A stretch of DNA of 64,000 bases from Oegoconia quadripuncta. Taxonomy: Eukaryota > Arthropoda > Insecta > Lepidoptera > Autostichidae. Positions within the stretch are counted from its first letter, which is position 1. Each line of letters opens with the position of its first letter. Positions 1 through 10,192 of this stretch are shown here, piece by piece. The position numbers and the translations under genes are program-made. The notes below the pieces were generated by a model. It ran no database searches. It was not told the origin of the DNA and was given only the letters and a program-made list of their open reading frames with translations. The stretch spans positions 29,578,618 to 29,642,617 of the forward strand of contig OX438747.1 in assembly GCA_949316235.1 (NCBI GenBank), given 5' to 3'.

Positions 1-454
1 CGGGCTTGGAGCCGTGTAATTTTTTTTTTCTTTTTTTTTCTTTTTGGCTTATTACGATCTGGCTTTGTCCCTGTATCAAATCATCTCTCATATGAAGCTG
101 CGGCAAGGATTTTACATGAAGAACTACTGAAATGATTACAATGGACCAACTTGACGGTAACCTCTTTCAGTTACAAAATGACTCACGGGGTTCATCCGCC
201 AAATCTCCAGGTCGGGGAACAAACCTATACTTAAAAAAAATACGTTCAGCCGAACATAGGTAGAACCTCTTTGTTTTTTATCGAAGTCGGTTAAAATAGT
301 ATAATATATTATGTTCATCAAGCCATGCGGGATGTTTTTTGCCTTTTTAACAGTTTGACTGACTAATACTTGACCAAAATTCTTGACAGCCAATAAAATG
401 TGACAAGCCATATTAGATTATGCCTTCTACTCGACAAAACTTATGTCGAAATAT
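1..454. other. Upstream intergenic or intronic sequence, nothing recognised
   Basis: A/T-rich with T-runs near 24-45. A minus-strand frame at 136-411 has no recognisable motif and is probably chance. Confidence 0.5.
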
Positions 455-777
455 TAGGTCGTTACCTATGAAATTGGCGTTTTGTATTAAGAATTTCATT
501 AAGACTGTTTTCTCTATACAAACATTTTTGATGTTTTTTGGGAACGGCAATCCAAATTTAGCTAAACTTTGTGTGTATTATCGGATAACATTAAGTTCAG
601 TATAGGCAGCGTTAATTTTTAAAAGAAACCCCTTTATAAAAGTTTCAGCGATTCTAAGAAATGATTATGGGAAGCACATGAAGAGAGCTCTGTTCAAATT
701 TTTTTTATTATGTGATTTAGCCCAGAAATTAAAAAATATTTCATGTGAAACCTTCAAAAAAAGTAAAGACCCAATCC
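455..777 (+). mobile_element. MITE family 1, right end truncated
   Basis: Starts TAGGTCGTTACCTATGAAAT and ends near AAAGTAAAGACCCAAT, having lost the last part of the right terminal inverted repeat. Five further copies occur at 23055, 23934, 35584, 52366 and 59163. Intact copies are about 410-430 bp with inverted ends reading TAGGTCCTTACCTATGAAAT from either side. No coding capacity. Confidence 0.75.
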
Positions 778-2109
778 CAAACCCAAAGTATTTATTTATT
801 TATGATATTTATTTTCATGTATCACGTGTAAGGTTATTGTTATTTATGACGTTTTAAATATGCTTACTAAACCAATGTTTAGCCTCTATGGTAATTTGTG
901 AAAAATTAACTTAGTTTTATTTTTTTTATTTTTTCTAAAAATAATGTTTAGGTGTAAGATCAAATTATTTTTTTGGCATCATAAAATGTTCAGTGTACCT
1001 TATATTGACATATTTAAGGACAAAAATAGGAGAATATACTGATTCATGACATACAGGTTTCTACCCAGTTTGGGACGCAGACTTCATATTATGTGTGTCA
1101 AAAAATTTGTTAATAAATAAACTAAAGTCCATAGAACAAATCTACTCATTGTCACCGATTGATGGCATCATGAAGTAAACTTCTTAACCGCCTCCGTGGC
1201 TCAATGTAAACAACATTGGGTTTACCATTAGGAGGTCGCTGGTTCGATCCCCAGCGGGGTACATGTTTATGTACTCGGTTTGGTTGGTGGTAGGGCATTT
1301 TAAATATCCGCCTGACTAGCTACCACCATCTTATCTAAATCTGCCGCCAAGCGGTAATGTTAATAGCACTGTTGTGTTCCGCTTGTCAGAGATAAGATGT
1401 GTTGGGGTTTCCGGGTCAGTACGCTTCCACCTTCGACCTCATTTTCACTTAACATCAGGTGTAATTGAGGTCAAGTACCAACCCGTTGTGCATAAAAAAA
1501 AAATTTAAAAAATTATGGAAAGTAAAGAAACGTCGTGCGAAGACAGATGCGGTCGCTAGTCTCTATTGACTCTATAGTCAAGATAATTTTGCAGAATAAA
1601 AAACTAAGCACAATCTCAATTTAAAATCAAAATTAGATAATTCGACTCGAATAATTAAGCAATTAATTTTGGACATTAATAAATTTTTATCGTTTTTTTG
1701 TTGACACCAATCCTAGTATCAATTAGTGAATATATTGAAAGAAAATTACCAATTAACGTCGTGTAGGTGAACGAAAAACTCACTTGACCAAACTTTTTGC
1801 GGTCAACAAGTGTAATGAATGGCTAATTTCCTTGCTAGCACAATAAAAAAAAGGCTAAAGCCTTTGACAGTTGGATACTCCTTTCATAAATTGACTGCGG
1901 CGTCGTTTGTCAATGCTTGTCATTTGTTTGTCGGTCCCATGAGATCTCTCCAAAGAGATTGTGTATGAAATTTTTTAAATATTGTATCCGCTTATAACAC
2001 TAGGGATTTGCACCCAGCTACCGTTGAGTTCTTAGTACTCGTATTGGCGAGATTTAGAGACGGCAGTATAGCATAATTAATAATTGACGAATTCAAAAAT
2101 TACGTTTAT
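778..2109. other. A/T-rich sequence, only SINE C at 1188-1505 recognised
   Basis: No exon signal or family match seen outside the SINE. The same holds for 2850-3160 and 3680-3867. Confidence 0.5.
1188..1505 (+). mobile_element. SINE family C (tRNA-derived)
   Basis: Head ACCGCCTCCGTGGCTCAATG, B box GGTTCGATCCCC, body GGTTGGTGGTAGGGC...CTACCACCATCTTATC, end CAACCCGTTGTGCATAAAAA. Missing the AGCCAGTCCCCCAAATG segment that other copies have. Confidence 0.85.
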
Positions 2110-2476
2110 ACCGGATGCGTTTTTTTTACTGTAAGGAAAATTGGTGATGAAATAGAAGGTATTGGCATAGGTAGTTTAATTTTTTTTTTCAAACCATCAT
2201 CGACGCACTCACCGGACGGAGATTGATATGCGACTGGCGGGATTCGTATATCATGCTCAATTTATTTGGAACTCATATTTTCTTAATTTTTTTTTTAATT
2301 TAATTAATTTAATGTGCAAATAAATCACGTGCAATAGGTTACAAACGCGACCGTTAAATGACATAACGCTTTATTCGATGATGGTTTAAAAAAAAAACAC
2401 CTATGCCAATACCTTCTATTTCACTTACCTAATATGCCCTATTTTTTTCCTTACCGTAAAAAACTCATCTGATATA
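2110..2476. mobile_element. MITE with long (~95 bp) inverted ends
   Basis: GTAAGGAAAATTGGTGATG and AGAAGGTATTGGCATAGGT at 2130-2172 are mirrored by CACCTATGCCAATACCTTCT and CCTTACCGTAAAAAACTCATC at 2398-2470. The core is A/T-rich. A solitary end of the same family, with TTTACCGTAAAGAAAAAAAT, is at about 4375-4445. Confidence 0.75.
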
Positions 2477-2574
2477 TATACTAACAGATGGGGCAAAGGT
2501 AATGTCGTAATGTGATGTGTGTAATCTGATTAAGAATTATGAAATCATTCGTGGTCACTACAACGTGTCAAGCT

Positions 2575-2850
2575 TGAGGATATTTTGCCTATCTCCCAAG
2601 TAAGATGGGGTTTCTGGGTCAGTTTCTTGCTCGTACTTCTCTGGGGAATCAGCTTTGTGAATGAGCAATAATGTCAAAAAATTTAATAATAAGATAAAAA
2701 ATCTGACGTTTTCAAGTGATTGATAATTTTTATCCTACGAAATAAATATTTTTTTGATTTGATTACGCTTCCACCTTCGGACTTATCTTCACTTAACATC
2801 AGGCGTGATTGAGGTCAAGTGCTAAACCGTTGTGCAAAAAAAAAAATTAA
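2575..2850 (+). mobile_element. SINE family C tail with inserted LINE 3' fragment
   Basis: GGGGTTTCTGGGTCAGT at 2608 and TACGCTTCCACCTTCGGAC at 2763 belong together; 2626-2762 between them is a LINE 3' tail (TTGCTCGTACTTCTCTGGGG...TTTTTTTGATTTGATT). Confidence 0.65.
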
Positions 2851-3159
2851 AAAATCAGAGTAAAATAGAAAAACAAGCAAAACACCTGCACCTTTTTCGA
2901 AGCGTCTAGAAAACCCAGTCCTTTATTAGTTGCCAAAACGGTATATACTCATTTGCACTTGAATCGAGACGCATTCGGCCGAAGATTTAATTATCAATAA
3001 ATTTGCATCCGAATATAAAATAGTATGTTTTTAAAAATAATTACTTTATTAAGGTGTCTCCTCATGTGAGACGCTCTTCGGTCGACTTGTAGAGAAAACG
3101 TAATGTACTAGGGATTAAAGTGAGATTGATTGCTGTAAAAATTCAAGTTTCTGTTACAT

Positions 3160-3680
3160 TCCCATTACATACATAGAATCACGACCTTTATCCCAATTGG
3201 GGTAGTTAGAGATATCCCAAACTAAAGTGTTTGGGTATCGAAGGTAAATTCGACAATCTTGCCATTTGTTATCATGTAGGTGCAGTCCCTACATCCCGGC
3301 TCCATCATCAGATCAGCTCGATGGTACTATAATATTATATTATGCCAAATTTCATACATGCATACATAACATCATGACCTTTATCCCAAATGGGGTGGTC
3401 AGAGATATCCCAAACAATAGTGTTTGGGTGTTCCAAACATTAAAAGTTTAATGCTTGAAACAACATCCACGGTTCACCTTCGAAATATACAGAAATGCAC
3501 ACTTGACAGGTGAGCCCATCACCGTTGAAACGTGCAAAACTATAGATGTTTTTTTGGTGGAATGTCCCTTAGTCACCTTTTACGACACCCACGGGAAGAG
3601 ATGGGTTGGTTTTGTTCTATTTAAATGCCGAAACCACACAGCACACAAAGCAACTCTGTTAAAAGTTAAATATTAGACAA
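3160..3680 (+). repeat. Dispersed repeat with ACGACACCCACGGGAAGAGA
   Basis: Contains two versions of ACGACCTTTATCCCAA(A/T)TGGGG (3180 and 3375) and a 3' part (CATCCACGGTTCACCTTCGA ... CACCCACGGGAAGAGATGGG). Related pieces lie at 13820-14045 and 18785-18975. Probably a retroelement 3' end. The two open frames here are incidental. Confidence 0.6.
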
Positions 3681-3867
3681 GAACTTATTCCCTACTTTAA
3701 TCTTATCTTAAATATATAAAGAAATATTTTTTAACGACCTATCCAACGACATCACATACGATGGGTTACGGAAATAAATAAAAAATCATCTACACTTTAC
3801 GAGTAGTTTTAAAAGCAATTTGATAAACGCACATAAGTAATTAAATAAAATTTAAGACTCATTGGTG

Positions 3868-3945
3868 CATGGCCTGCCTGGGAATTGAACCAGGATCTCC
3901 CAACCGTGTTTTAACCGCTGAGCCACCGACGCTCCCCGGACACCT
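3868..3945 (-). mobile_element. SINE family D head, reverse
   Basis: GGCCTGCCTGGGAATTGAAC to ACCGCTGAGCCACCGACGCT is the tRNA-like head alone. It could pass for a tRNA but lacks a paired acceptor stem. Confidence 0.7.
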
Positions 3946-4440
3946 CAATGTGAGCGTAAGCTTTTATAATGAGTGTGAGAAGGTTCCTTGTTGACTACGT
4001 ATCCCTAATAAAAATGCTTTTACCAATTTGTTGTGCACATCAGAAACAACTCTTTCATCTTTCAGACTATTGACAAGGCTTCACGTAAACAAATGATATC
4101 AACTCCACTACAAGACAAACCTTTCTACTTTCATACTGGCGTGCGCGACGCGCCATCCTTATTATCGATCAATGATCTATAGATCGGATCTATACATCGC
4201 GGGGTCAGGCGCAGCAATTACTGTCCTATTCAGTCGCGGCTGGACGCGAGAGCATTATGTATCATTATGTTGCGGTTAAACTGAGAGTGACGGACGGTTT
4301 AAGAAATGGCCAACCTCTTTTAATTACAATTCTCGAAAATAACAGGAAATAAAGATATGTAGGTATATCGGATGAGGTTTTTTTTACCGTAAAGAAAAAA
4401 ATAGGGCATTATAGGTAAGTGAAATAGAAGTTATTGTCAT

Positions 4441-4775
4441 AGATGCATTTCGGGGAGTGTGCGTTGGAATTACATAATCTTATTCCACCGTCACCCTTCC
4501 ATCTTCGAACCACTAGGCGTGGGGAGGGATTCCACCCGTATATAGTTAATATACCGAAAATTCGCACTAAGAAGTTCGATTCTTCATTCACCATCCGAAC
4601 AGCCAAGGCATGGAACTCCCTTCCGGCGTCAGTCTTTCCTGAATCCTACAACCTTGGGATCTTTAAGAGCAGAGTGAATAGGCATTTACTGAGATCGCGT
4701 GCTTCATCTTCAACCACATCGTCACTTTCCATCAGGTGAGATTGCGGTCAAACGCGAATCCAATCAATCATAAAA
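4441..4775 (+). mobile_element. CR1/Jockey-type LINE C-terminal fragment
   Basis: Frame 4443-4739 reads KKFDSSFTIRTAKAWNSLPA then SVFPESYNLGIFKSRVNRHL, typical of the last residues of non-LTR retrotransposon reverse transcriptases. Ends with TCAGGTGAGATTGCGGTCAA and an A-run. Relatives: 28310-28500 (reverse) and 44533-44655. Confidence 0.8.
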
Positions 4776-5264
4776 AAAATGTGCTTTAATTCTACTACTA
4801 GACACTTCATACTGGTCAGCTTTTCAATGTTGCACCGTAACGTCAATTGGAACCGTACATTACAATTTACCGAGTTCCAATTCTCAACTTTCCTCGCAAC
4901 ACACAGGGCAATGGTAAACTTTTATAAACTACTATTAAATGTATAGGTAATCTAATGAACGTCATTGTCGTATTGGTTTATTCAATTTGATGCATTTCAA
5001 TTTGTTCACGAAGTACCTATTTATAGAAGAATTGTGGTGTCCATTCCGTTGACACACGCTTTAAACTGTAGACTAATATATCCTTTTTAACCCACGACGA
5101 AAAATAACGAGTTATGTGTTTGACGGCGTTGTGTCCTGTCTTTGTCCGGGTGTATCTCGTAATCATTCAAATGGACAAAATGTCCATACGGACATGAAAA
5201 AAAGGAAGGGTTGATGAAAATGTATTTAGCGTTTCACACAGTTTGTTTGGTCTATGGATCTAAA

Positions 5265-5378
5265 TTAGGAAGGGGCGAGTACGGAGATGACGGCTGATAG
5301 AGGAGAGTGGAAGAGGAGGATGTTGTGCTCACCCCACAAGTGGGATAAGGGCAGGACAAGGAATCATGATGGAGTGTT
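5265..5378 (+). mobile_element. RTE 3'-terminal relic
   Basis: GGGCGAGTACGGAGATGACG...CCCACAAGTGGGATAAGGGC reads as the EMTADRGEWKRRML...WDKGRTR tail of RTE elements. Short and 5'-truncated. Confidence 0.6.
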
Positions 5379-5794
5379 AAAGGTTTGTCTATAAAAGTAT
5401 TTTTAATATAGAAGTTATTTACACTTGGTGTATATTACTTCGCTAGAACGAGCAGTGGACTGTAAAAATATCACTTTCTTCTAGAAAAAACTATGAAGGA
5501 AGCTAGGTACCTCTCGACACTAGGACGGGGCCCTATACAGAGGCTAATCCGTAAAGCAACCTTCACTTTGTAATTTATTGAATTTTGGAGTAAATTAGTA
5601 ATAAAACACGCGCGGCTACAAAATGGGTAAGCAAGTGACGTCACAAACATGCCAGACGGATGCGAGTGCGTTCCTTTATACTTATGAATTTGATATAAAC
5701 CTACTTATTGTTCTTTAAAAATAAGCTTAATATCCTACACTTGGTGATGATAGTTTGAATGAAAACTAGTCACCTTTAACACGAAAATACGATA

Positions 5795-6720
5795 CCAACG
5801 TTAATGAATTATGATCATGTACGAGAATCTGCGTTTCGCGTTCAGCTAAAATGGCTCCCCATCCGACTTCGGCGTAACGTGCACATCCTCTCCTTCATAT
5901 ATAACACGCTAAAAAATCCCGCTGCCCCTGATTTATCTGCGTTCCCGCTTTTCCTTACTCCCCCCCTCCTGATATTCCTAGGCGATCTTGCATTAGTCCA
6001 GTTAAGATATGCATATTTAGGTGTGTAACTTCCTATAATCATAAAGGCTCTGATTTTTTGTACATAGACAGAGTACCTATCAGTGATATTGTAAAAAATA
6101 TTTTCTAACGGATCAGGAGTTTGCTTTAGGTATAATGTAGGTATTTAGTTATAAAACCTACAATATTAAATTAAAGTTACCACTGTGCACTTGTTGTAGA
6201 AGTAGGTAAGACGTTCTAAAACTATTTTCTAAAAAAATAATCAATATTTTCTAAAAATAGTTTATTGAATCGTGATATTTGCCCTCGGTGAAATGTTTCA
6301 TAATTGTAAAGAAGTTATTGCTCGATTTTTTTTTAAATACTTACAGGGGTTCTAAGTATATTCTCCGACGCAATGTAATTCACAGAGGTAATTTTAATCA
6401 TATAGTCTATGTTTTATTACTAAATATGTATATTATAACTAAAGCAAGCTACCGATTTGTTAGACTTTTTTGTAATTCTATCACTGACAGGTACTCCATC
6501 CATGTGCAAAAAATCACGGCCTTTAAAATTATAGCAAGTTAAAAATGTATACTTACTGGACTACATCACTAAAACGCTTGCTTGTCCTAGAGGCACCACA
6601 AACTTCCTTTATCACTCCTTCAGTGTTCAAGCAGCTATGATGTGGAATAAACTGCCAAAATTAATTCAGGGCAGCCCTTCAATTGCAGTATTTAAGAAGA
6701 TAGATAGATAATTTGTTTAT
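5795..6720 (+). mobile_element. CR1-like LINE C-terminal fragment split by a MITE
   Basis: Part 1 (5795-6045) reads ESAFRVQLKWLPIRLRRNVH, ILSFIYNTLKNPAAPDLSAF; part 2 (6531-6720) reads PRGTTNFLYHSFSVQAAMMW and NKLPKLIQGSPSIAVFKK. MITE family 2 (6046-6530) sits between them. Confidence 0.75.
6046..6530. mobile_element. MITE family 2, inserted in a LINE fragment
   Basis: Inverted ends of about 55 bp: AAAGGCTCTGATTTTTTGTA on the left, and on the right the complement of TAAAGGCCGTGATTTTTTGC, each followed inward by GTACCTRTCAGTGAT. It splits a CR1/Jockey-like LINE 3' fragment, whose halves are at 5795-6045 and 6531-6720. A second copy at about 47030-47972 is itself interrupted by a composite retroposon. 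Confidence 0.7.
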
Positions 6721-7584
6721 TTGCCTCTAAGCACATTGCATAATGATAACAGTTAGTAATACAGAACAGAATAGTTACAGGAATAAACATTCTAAAATGT
6801 CAGTTATTATGTGCTGTAGGGACAAAATGGTTCCAACTCAGCATGAACCAGCAGGAAAAGGTTAAAAGAGCATTACCTCTCCCATCTTTCGTGATATTAT
6901 TATGTGTATGTAGGTTTGTAATATATTATATTTTTGTTATGTATTTATGTCGCAATTTATGTACCTAATGTTACCTAATTATTTGCGTATCTTTTTATTA
7001 TGTTTTATTATTCGTTTGTAGTATTTTTATCATTTGCACACAATTTGCTGCTAAACCCCAAATTTACTCCGTTTCCTACTTCAATGCGCAGGTTGCCTGG
7101 AAGAGATCTCTTAAAGAGATAAATCCACATTTGTACATGACGTATTGTTTGTACTCTGTTAAATGTATTTTTTGGTGCAATAAAGAATATAATGAATCTA
7201 CCGCTCCTATACCTGGCAACCCTACCTATCTGATAAAAAACAACACCTTTATACAAACACCGCATTGTCGGATCGACGCAAATGATCCACGGATCATTAT
7301 CTTGCGACGCGCGCGCAGGCTTTTTGCAGCGAATACCTACTTAGTTACAACAAGACTGATGATATTGTCAACGAGTTAATTTCGCCGTTGACATCACCGG
7401 GATGGGTAACGGGTTCGATTCTCTGATGCTTTATGGGTGTACTTTGTAGGAAAAACAGTTAGTTCTGTGAGTATAGCGTCATGTAGGAAAAGTAATGATA
7501 ATAATGTCAATACAAGAAATAAAGATAACCTTGCAGGTCATGTAAGCAGACTCCGCAAAATCAGTAATTCATTCAGAAGGTATT

Positions 7585-7910
7585 TGTTTTTTTTTCAATA
7601 AGGTTCCCGTTGATATACAAAATTTTTCTTTCAATAAATTTCATGATACTATAAAATAGAAACTTATTAAAAAGCACATTATAAAATATCAGACTATTTG
7701 GGTGATAATCAACCATAGACCTAACCAACTCGTTTGCATTCCAGGATATATCACAATCTAATAATGAAATAAATTGTACCTTTATAAGAGCAACCCTTAG
7801 TTAGAGTTTCTTGCTTGTTCTTCTCAGGGGAAAGTCACCTTTTAATCAAGTAGTTTAAGAAATGTAAAAACGTGTACGTGTACCCTGCGTACCTACAACA
7901 GTAAGATTTT
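7585..7910 (+). mobile_element. LINE 3' fragment (KVPVDIQNL type)
   Basis: Reads FNKVPVDIQNFSFNKFHDTI and KLIKKHIIKYQTIWVI, followed by the family 3' end (GAGTTTCTTGCTTGTTCTTC). Relatives: 25425-25905, 27498-27830, 45960-46370, 56860-57015 with 57353-57500, 15975-16131 with 16395-16640, and 32815-33015. Confidence 0.7.
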
Positions 7911-7925
7911 TTTTTCTTTACATTC

Positions 7926-8690
7926 AGATGGCCAAACGACTGAAATTCGAGGGGAAAATTTACAAAACCATCATAAGACCTGTCACCATGTATGGATCTG
8001 AATGTTGGGCAATGAAAGAGACTGATGAAAGTAGAATGCATGTGGCAGAGATGAGAATGCTAAGATGGATGTGTGGTGTGACTAGAATGGATAAGATCAG
8101 GAATGAGTATATCAGAGGAAGTCTAAAAGTGGCGCCAATAACAGAAAAGCTGAGGAGTAATAGGTTAGCATGGTTTGGTCAGGGGAAAATTTACAAAACC
8201 ATCATAAGACCTGTCACCATGTATGGATCTGAATGTTGGGCAATGAAAGAGACTGATGAAAGTAGAATGCATGTGGCAGAGATGAGAATGCTAAGATGGA
8301 TGTGTGGTGTGACTAGAATGGATATATCAGAGGAAGTCAAAAAAGTGGCGCCAATAGTTGACGACCGATTGGTGTAGTGGATAGTGACCCTATCAGCGAA
8401 ACCAACGGTTGCGGGTTCGAATCCCGCGACGGGTAAATGTTTGTGTGATGAATATGAACATTTATTCCCGAGTCATGGATGTTTATATAAATATTTATGT
8501 ATGTTTATCCATTATCTAGTATCCATAGTACAAGCTTCGCTTAGTTTGGGACTAGATGATTGGAGTAAGTGTCCGAAATATAAAAAATTAAAAAACAAAA
8601 AAAAAAATACAGAAAAGTTGAGGAGTTAGGAGGTTAGCATGGTTTGGGCACATTATGAGGAGGGATGAAATGCACGTAACAAGAGAGTGT
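7926..8690 (+). mobile_element. RTE-type LINE 3' fragment with internal duplication and SINE insertion
   Basis: Reads KIYKTIIRPVTMYGSECWAM, then MRMLRWMCGVTRMDKIRNEY and VAPITEKLRSNRLAWFG, the C-terminal end of an RTE-clade reverse transcriptase. A 141-bp block (7951-8091) is repeated at 8182-8322. SINE A (8360-8608) and retroposon G (8697-9090) interrupt it. The tail resumes at 9091-9225 with GYRGRGRPKKVWVDCVSND. Dead element. Confidence 0.85.
8360..8608 (+). mobile_element. SINE family A (tRNA-derived)
   Basis: Starts GACGACCGATTGGTGTAGTG with an A-box-like TGGTGTAGTGGATAG and a B box GGTTCGAATCCCGC, then the family body (AGTTTGGGACTAGATGATTG) and an A-rich tail. Inserted in the RTE fragment at 7926. 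Confidence 0.85.
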
Positions 8691-8696
8691 TGAGTA

Positions 8697-9090
8697 GGCT
8701 TTTTGGCGGGAACTCGGCGAGTGAAGTAGCATTTTTCTTTATAAGTCTTAAAATTTGTGCATTCTAACTTTTGAAGCTTAATAATGGCAGAATATTGTGC
8801 AGCAAACGTTAGTGTTGGTGTACAGGTGAAGGGAAGTGTAAATTAAAGAGCGTAACGAAGCTTTCGGGTTCCCACAAGAAGCCGCCAAAATCTTTTGTAA
8901 AGCATTCTGCCACTTTACTGAAGAATGACTTGACCGTGACTAGACTCTGTATACGACGAATTACTTGTTTTGATTGAGACAGACCTATAAACTGAAGAAA
9001 TAAGATAAATAAAAATTTTCACTCGAAACTGGCAGTAATGTCCCTCGACAATGAGGTTGACGGTTGCCATCCTCAAAAATAAGAAGAAGA
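8697..9090 (+). mobile_element. Retroposon G, full copy with 13-bp target duplication
   Basis: Begins GGCTTTTTGGCGGGAACTCG and ends in AATAAGAAGAAGA. Flanked by the exact duplication AGAGTGTTGAGTA (8684-8696 and 9091-9103), so it moved by target-primed reverse transcription like a SINE or LINE. It contains a 20-codon frame MAEYCAANVSVGVQVKGSVN, likely a relic. It splits an RTE fragment whose frame resumes after the second duplication. Other copies: 9440-9826, 9985-10192, 26790-26997, 45533-45932, 61757-62152. Confidence 0.85.
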
Positions 9091-9285
9091 AGAGTGTTGA
9101 GTATGAATGTGGAGGGATACAGAGGTAGAGGAAGACCGAAGAAGGTGTGGGTAGACTGCGTGAGTAATGATATGTGTGTGAAAGGGGTGAGTACGGAGAG
9201 GGGTGAGTAAGGTCAGGAAAATGATGATTCAGATGGTCAAACGAACTTATACAAGGTGAAATTCAATTCTTGCAATTCGTGTCTC

Positions 9286-9425
9286 CACTCCTGATTACGA
9301 ACAATTTTCCACTAGGAACTATAGCCGACTTTGATCAAAAAATTTTCAATTAGATACCAATACAAAGTAAACCATTATGAAACCACCTTTAGTATGGAAG
9401 TCCAACAATTTTCGGCTGGGGACTC
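9286..9425. mobile_element. MITE family 3, truncated
   Basis: Left end ACTCCTGATTACGAACAA and a body with ACAAAGTAAACCATTATG and GGAAGTCCAACAATTTTCGG, as in the 27922 copy. It stops where a retroposon G copy and other repeats begin. Confidence 0.55.
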
Positions 9426-9439
9426 CTTTTTTTTTCGTT

Positions 9440-9826
9440 TTATTCTCTCCTCTAGGAGCAGGCAAAGGGATCTAGCCCATAACAGCCATGTCTTATTTCT
9501 CTTATTTCTTCAGTTTGTAAGTCAGTCTCAGTCAAAACAAGTAATTCGTCGTATACTTGGCGTATACAGAGTCTAGTCACGGTCAAGTCATTCTTCAGTA
9601 AAGTGGCAGAATGCTTTACAAAAGATTTTGGCGGCTTCTTGTGGGAACCCGAAAGCTCCGTTACGCACTTTAATTTACACTTCCCTTTACTTGTACACCA
9701 TCACTAACGTTTGCTGCACAATATTCTGCCATTATTAAGCTTCAAAAGTTAGAATGCTCAAATTATAAGAATTATAATGAAAAATGCATCTTCACTCGCC
9801 GAGTTCCCGCCAAAAAGCCGCTGGTG
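9440..9826 (-). mobile_element. Retroposon G copy
   Basis: Reverse copy ending CGAGTTCCCGCCAAAAAGCC. It carries an 11-bp tandem duplication within CGTATACTTGGCGTATACAG that other copies lack. Lies 350 bp from the 8697 copy in opposite orientation, making a large inverted repeat. Confidence 0.75.
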
Positions 9827-9984
9827 ACTCCACTCATCTCCACACTCATGTATTTTTTTTTCTTCAACAATGTTAAAGACAAAGGGCACTGAGCCTATAC
9901 AGCCTTGTTTTATTTTATTTGTTCATACAGAATCAACAGCATAATCAGAAAATATTTATTTTCTGTAGTATTCCTTTATAATCC

Positions 9985-10192
9985 TCAGTAAAGAGACAAT
10001 GCTTTACGGAAGATTTCGGCGGCTTCTTGTGGGAACCCGAAAGCTTCGTTACGCACTTGAATTTATACTGCCCTTCACTTCACTGACTTTTGCCGTACAA
10101 TATTCTGCCATTATTAACCTTCAAAATTCATAATTCTCAATTTTCAAAAAATAGAAACAAAAATGCACTGATTTCGCGCCAAAAAGCCCTGT
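9985..10192 (-). mobile_element. Retroposon G, truncated
   Basis: Holds CGGCGGCTTCTTGTGGGAAC and GCGCCAAAAAGCC from the head part of the family, more diverged than the two neighbouring copies. Confidence 0.6.

Noticed and set aside
8360..8450. tRNA-like sequences with good B boxes (GGTTCGAATCCC) at many sites
   Set aside because: Each is the head of a repeated SINE with a long non-tRNA body and A/T-rich tail; none shows a paired acceptor stem of a real tRNA gene.
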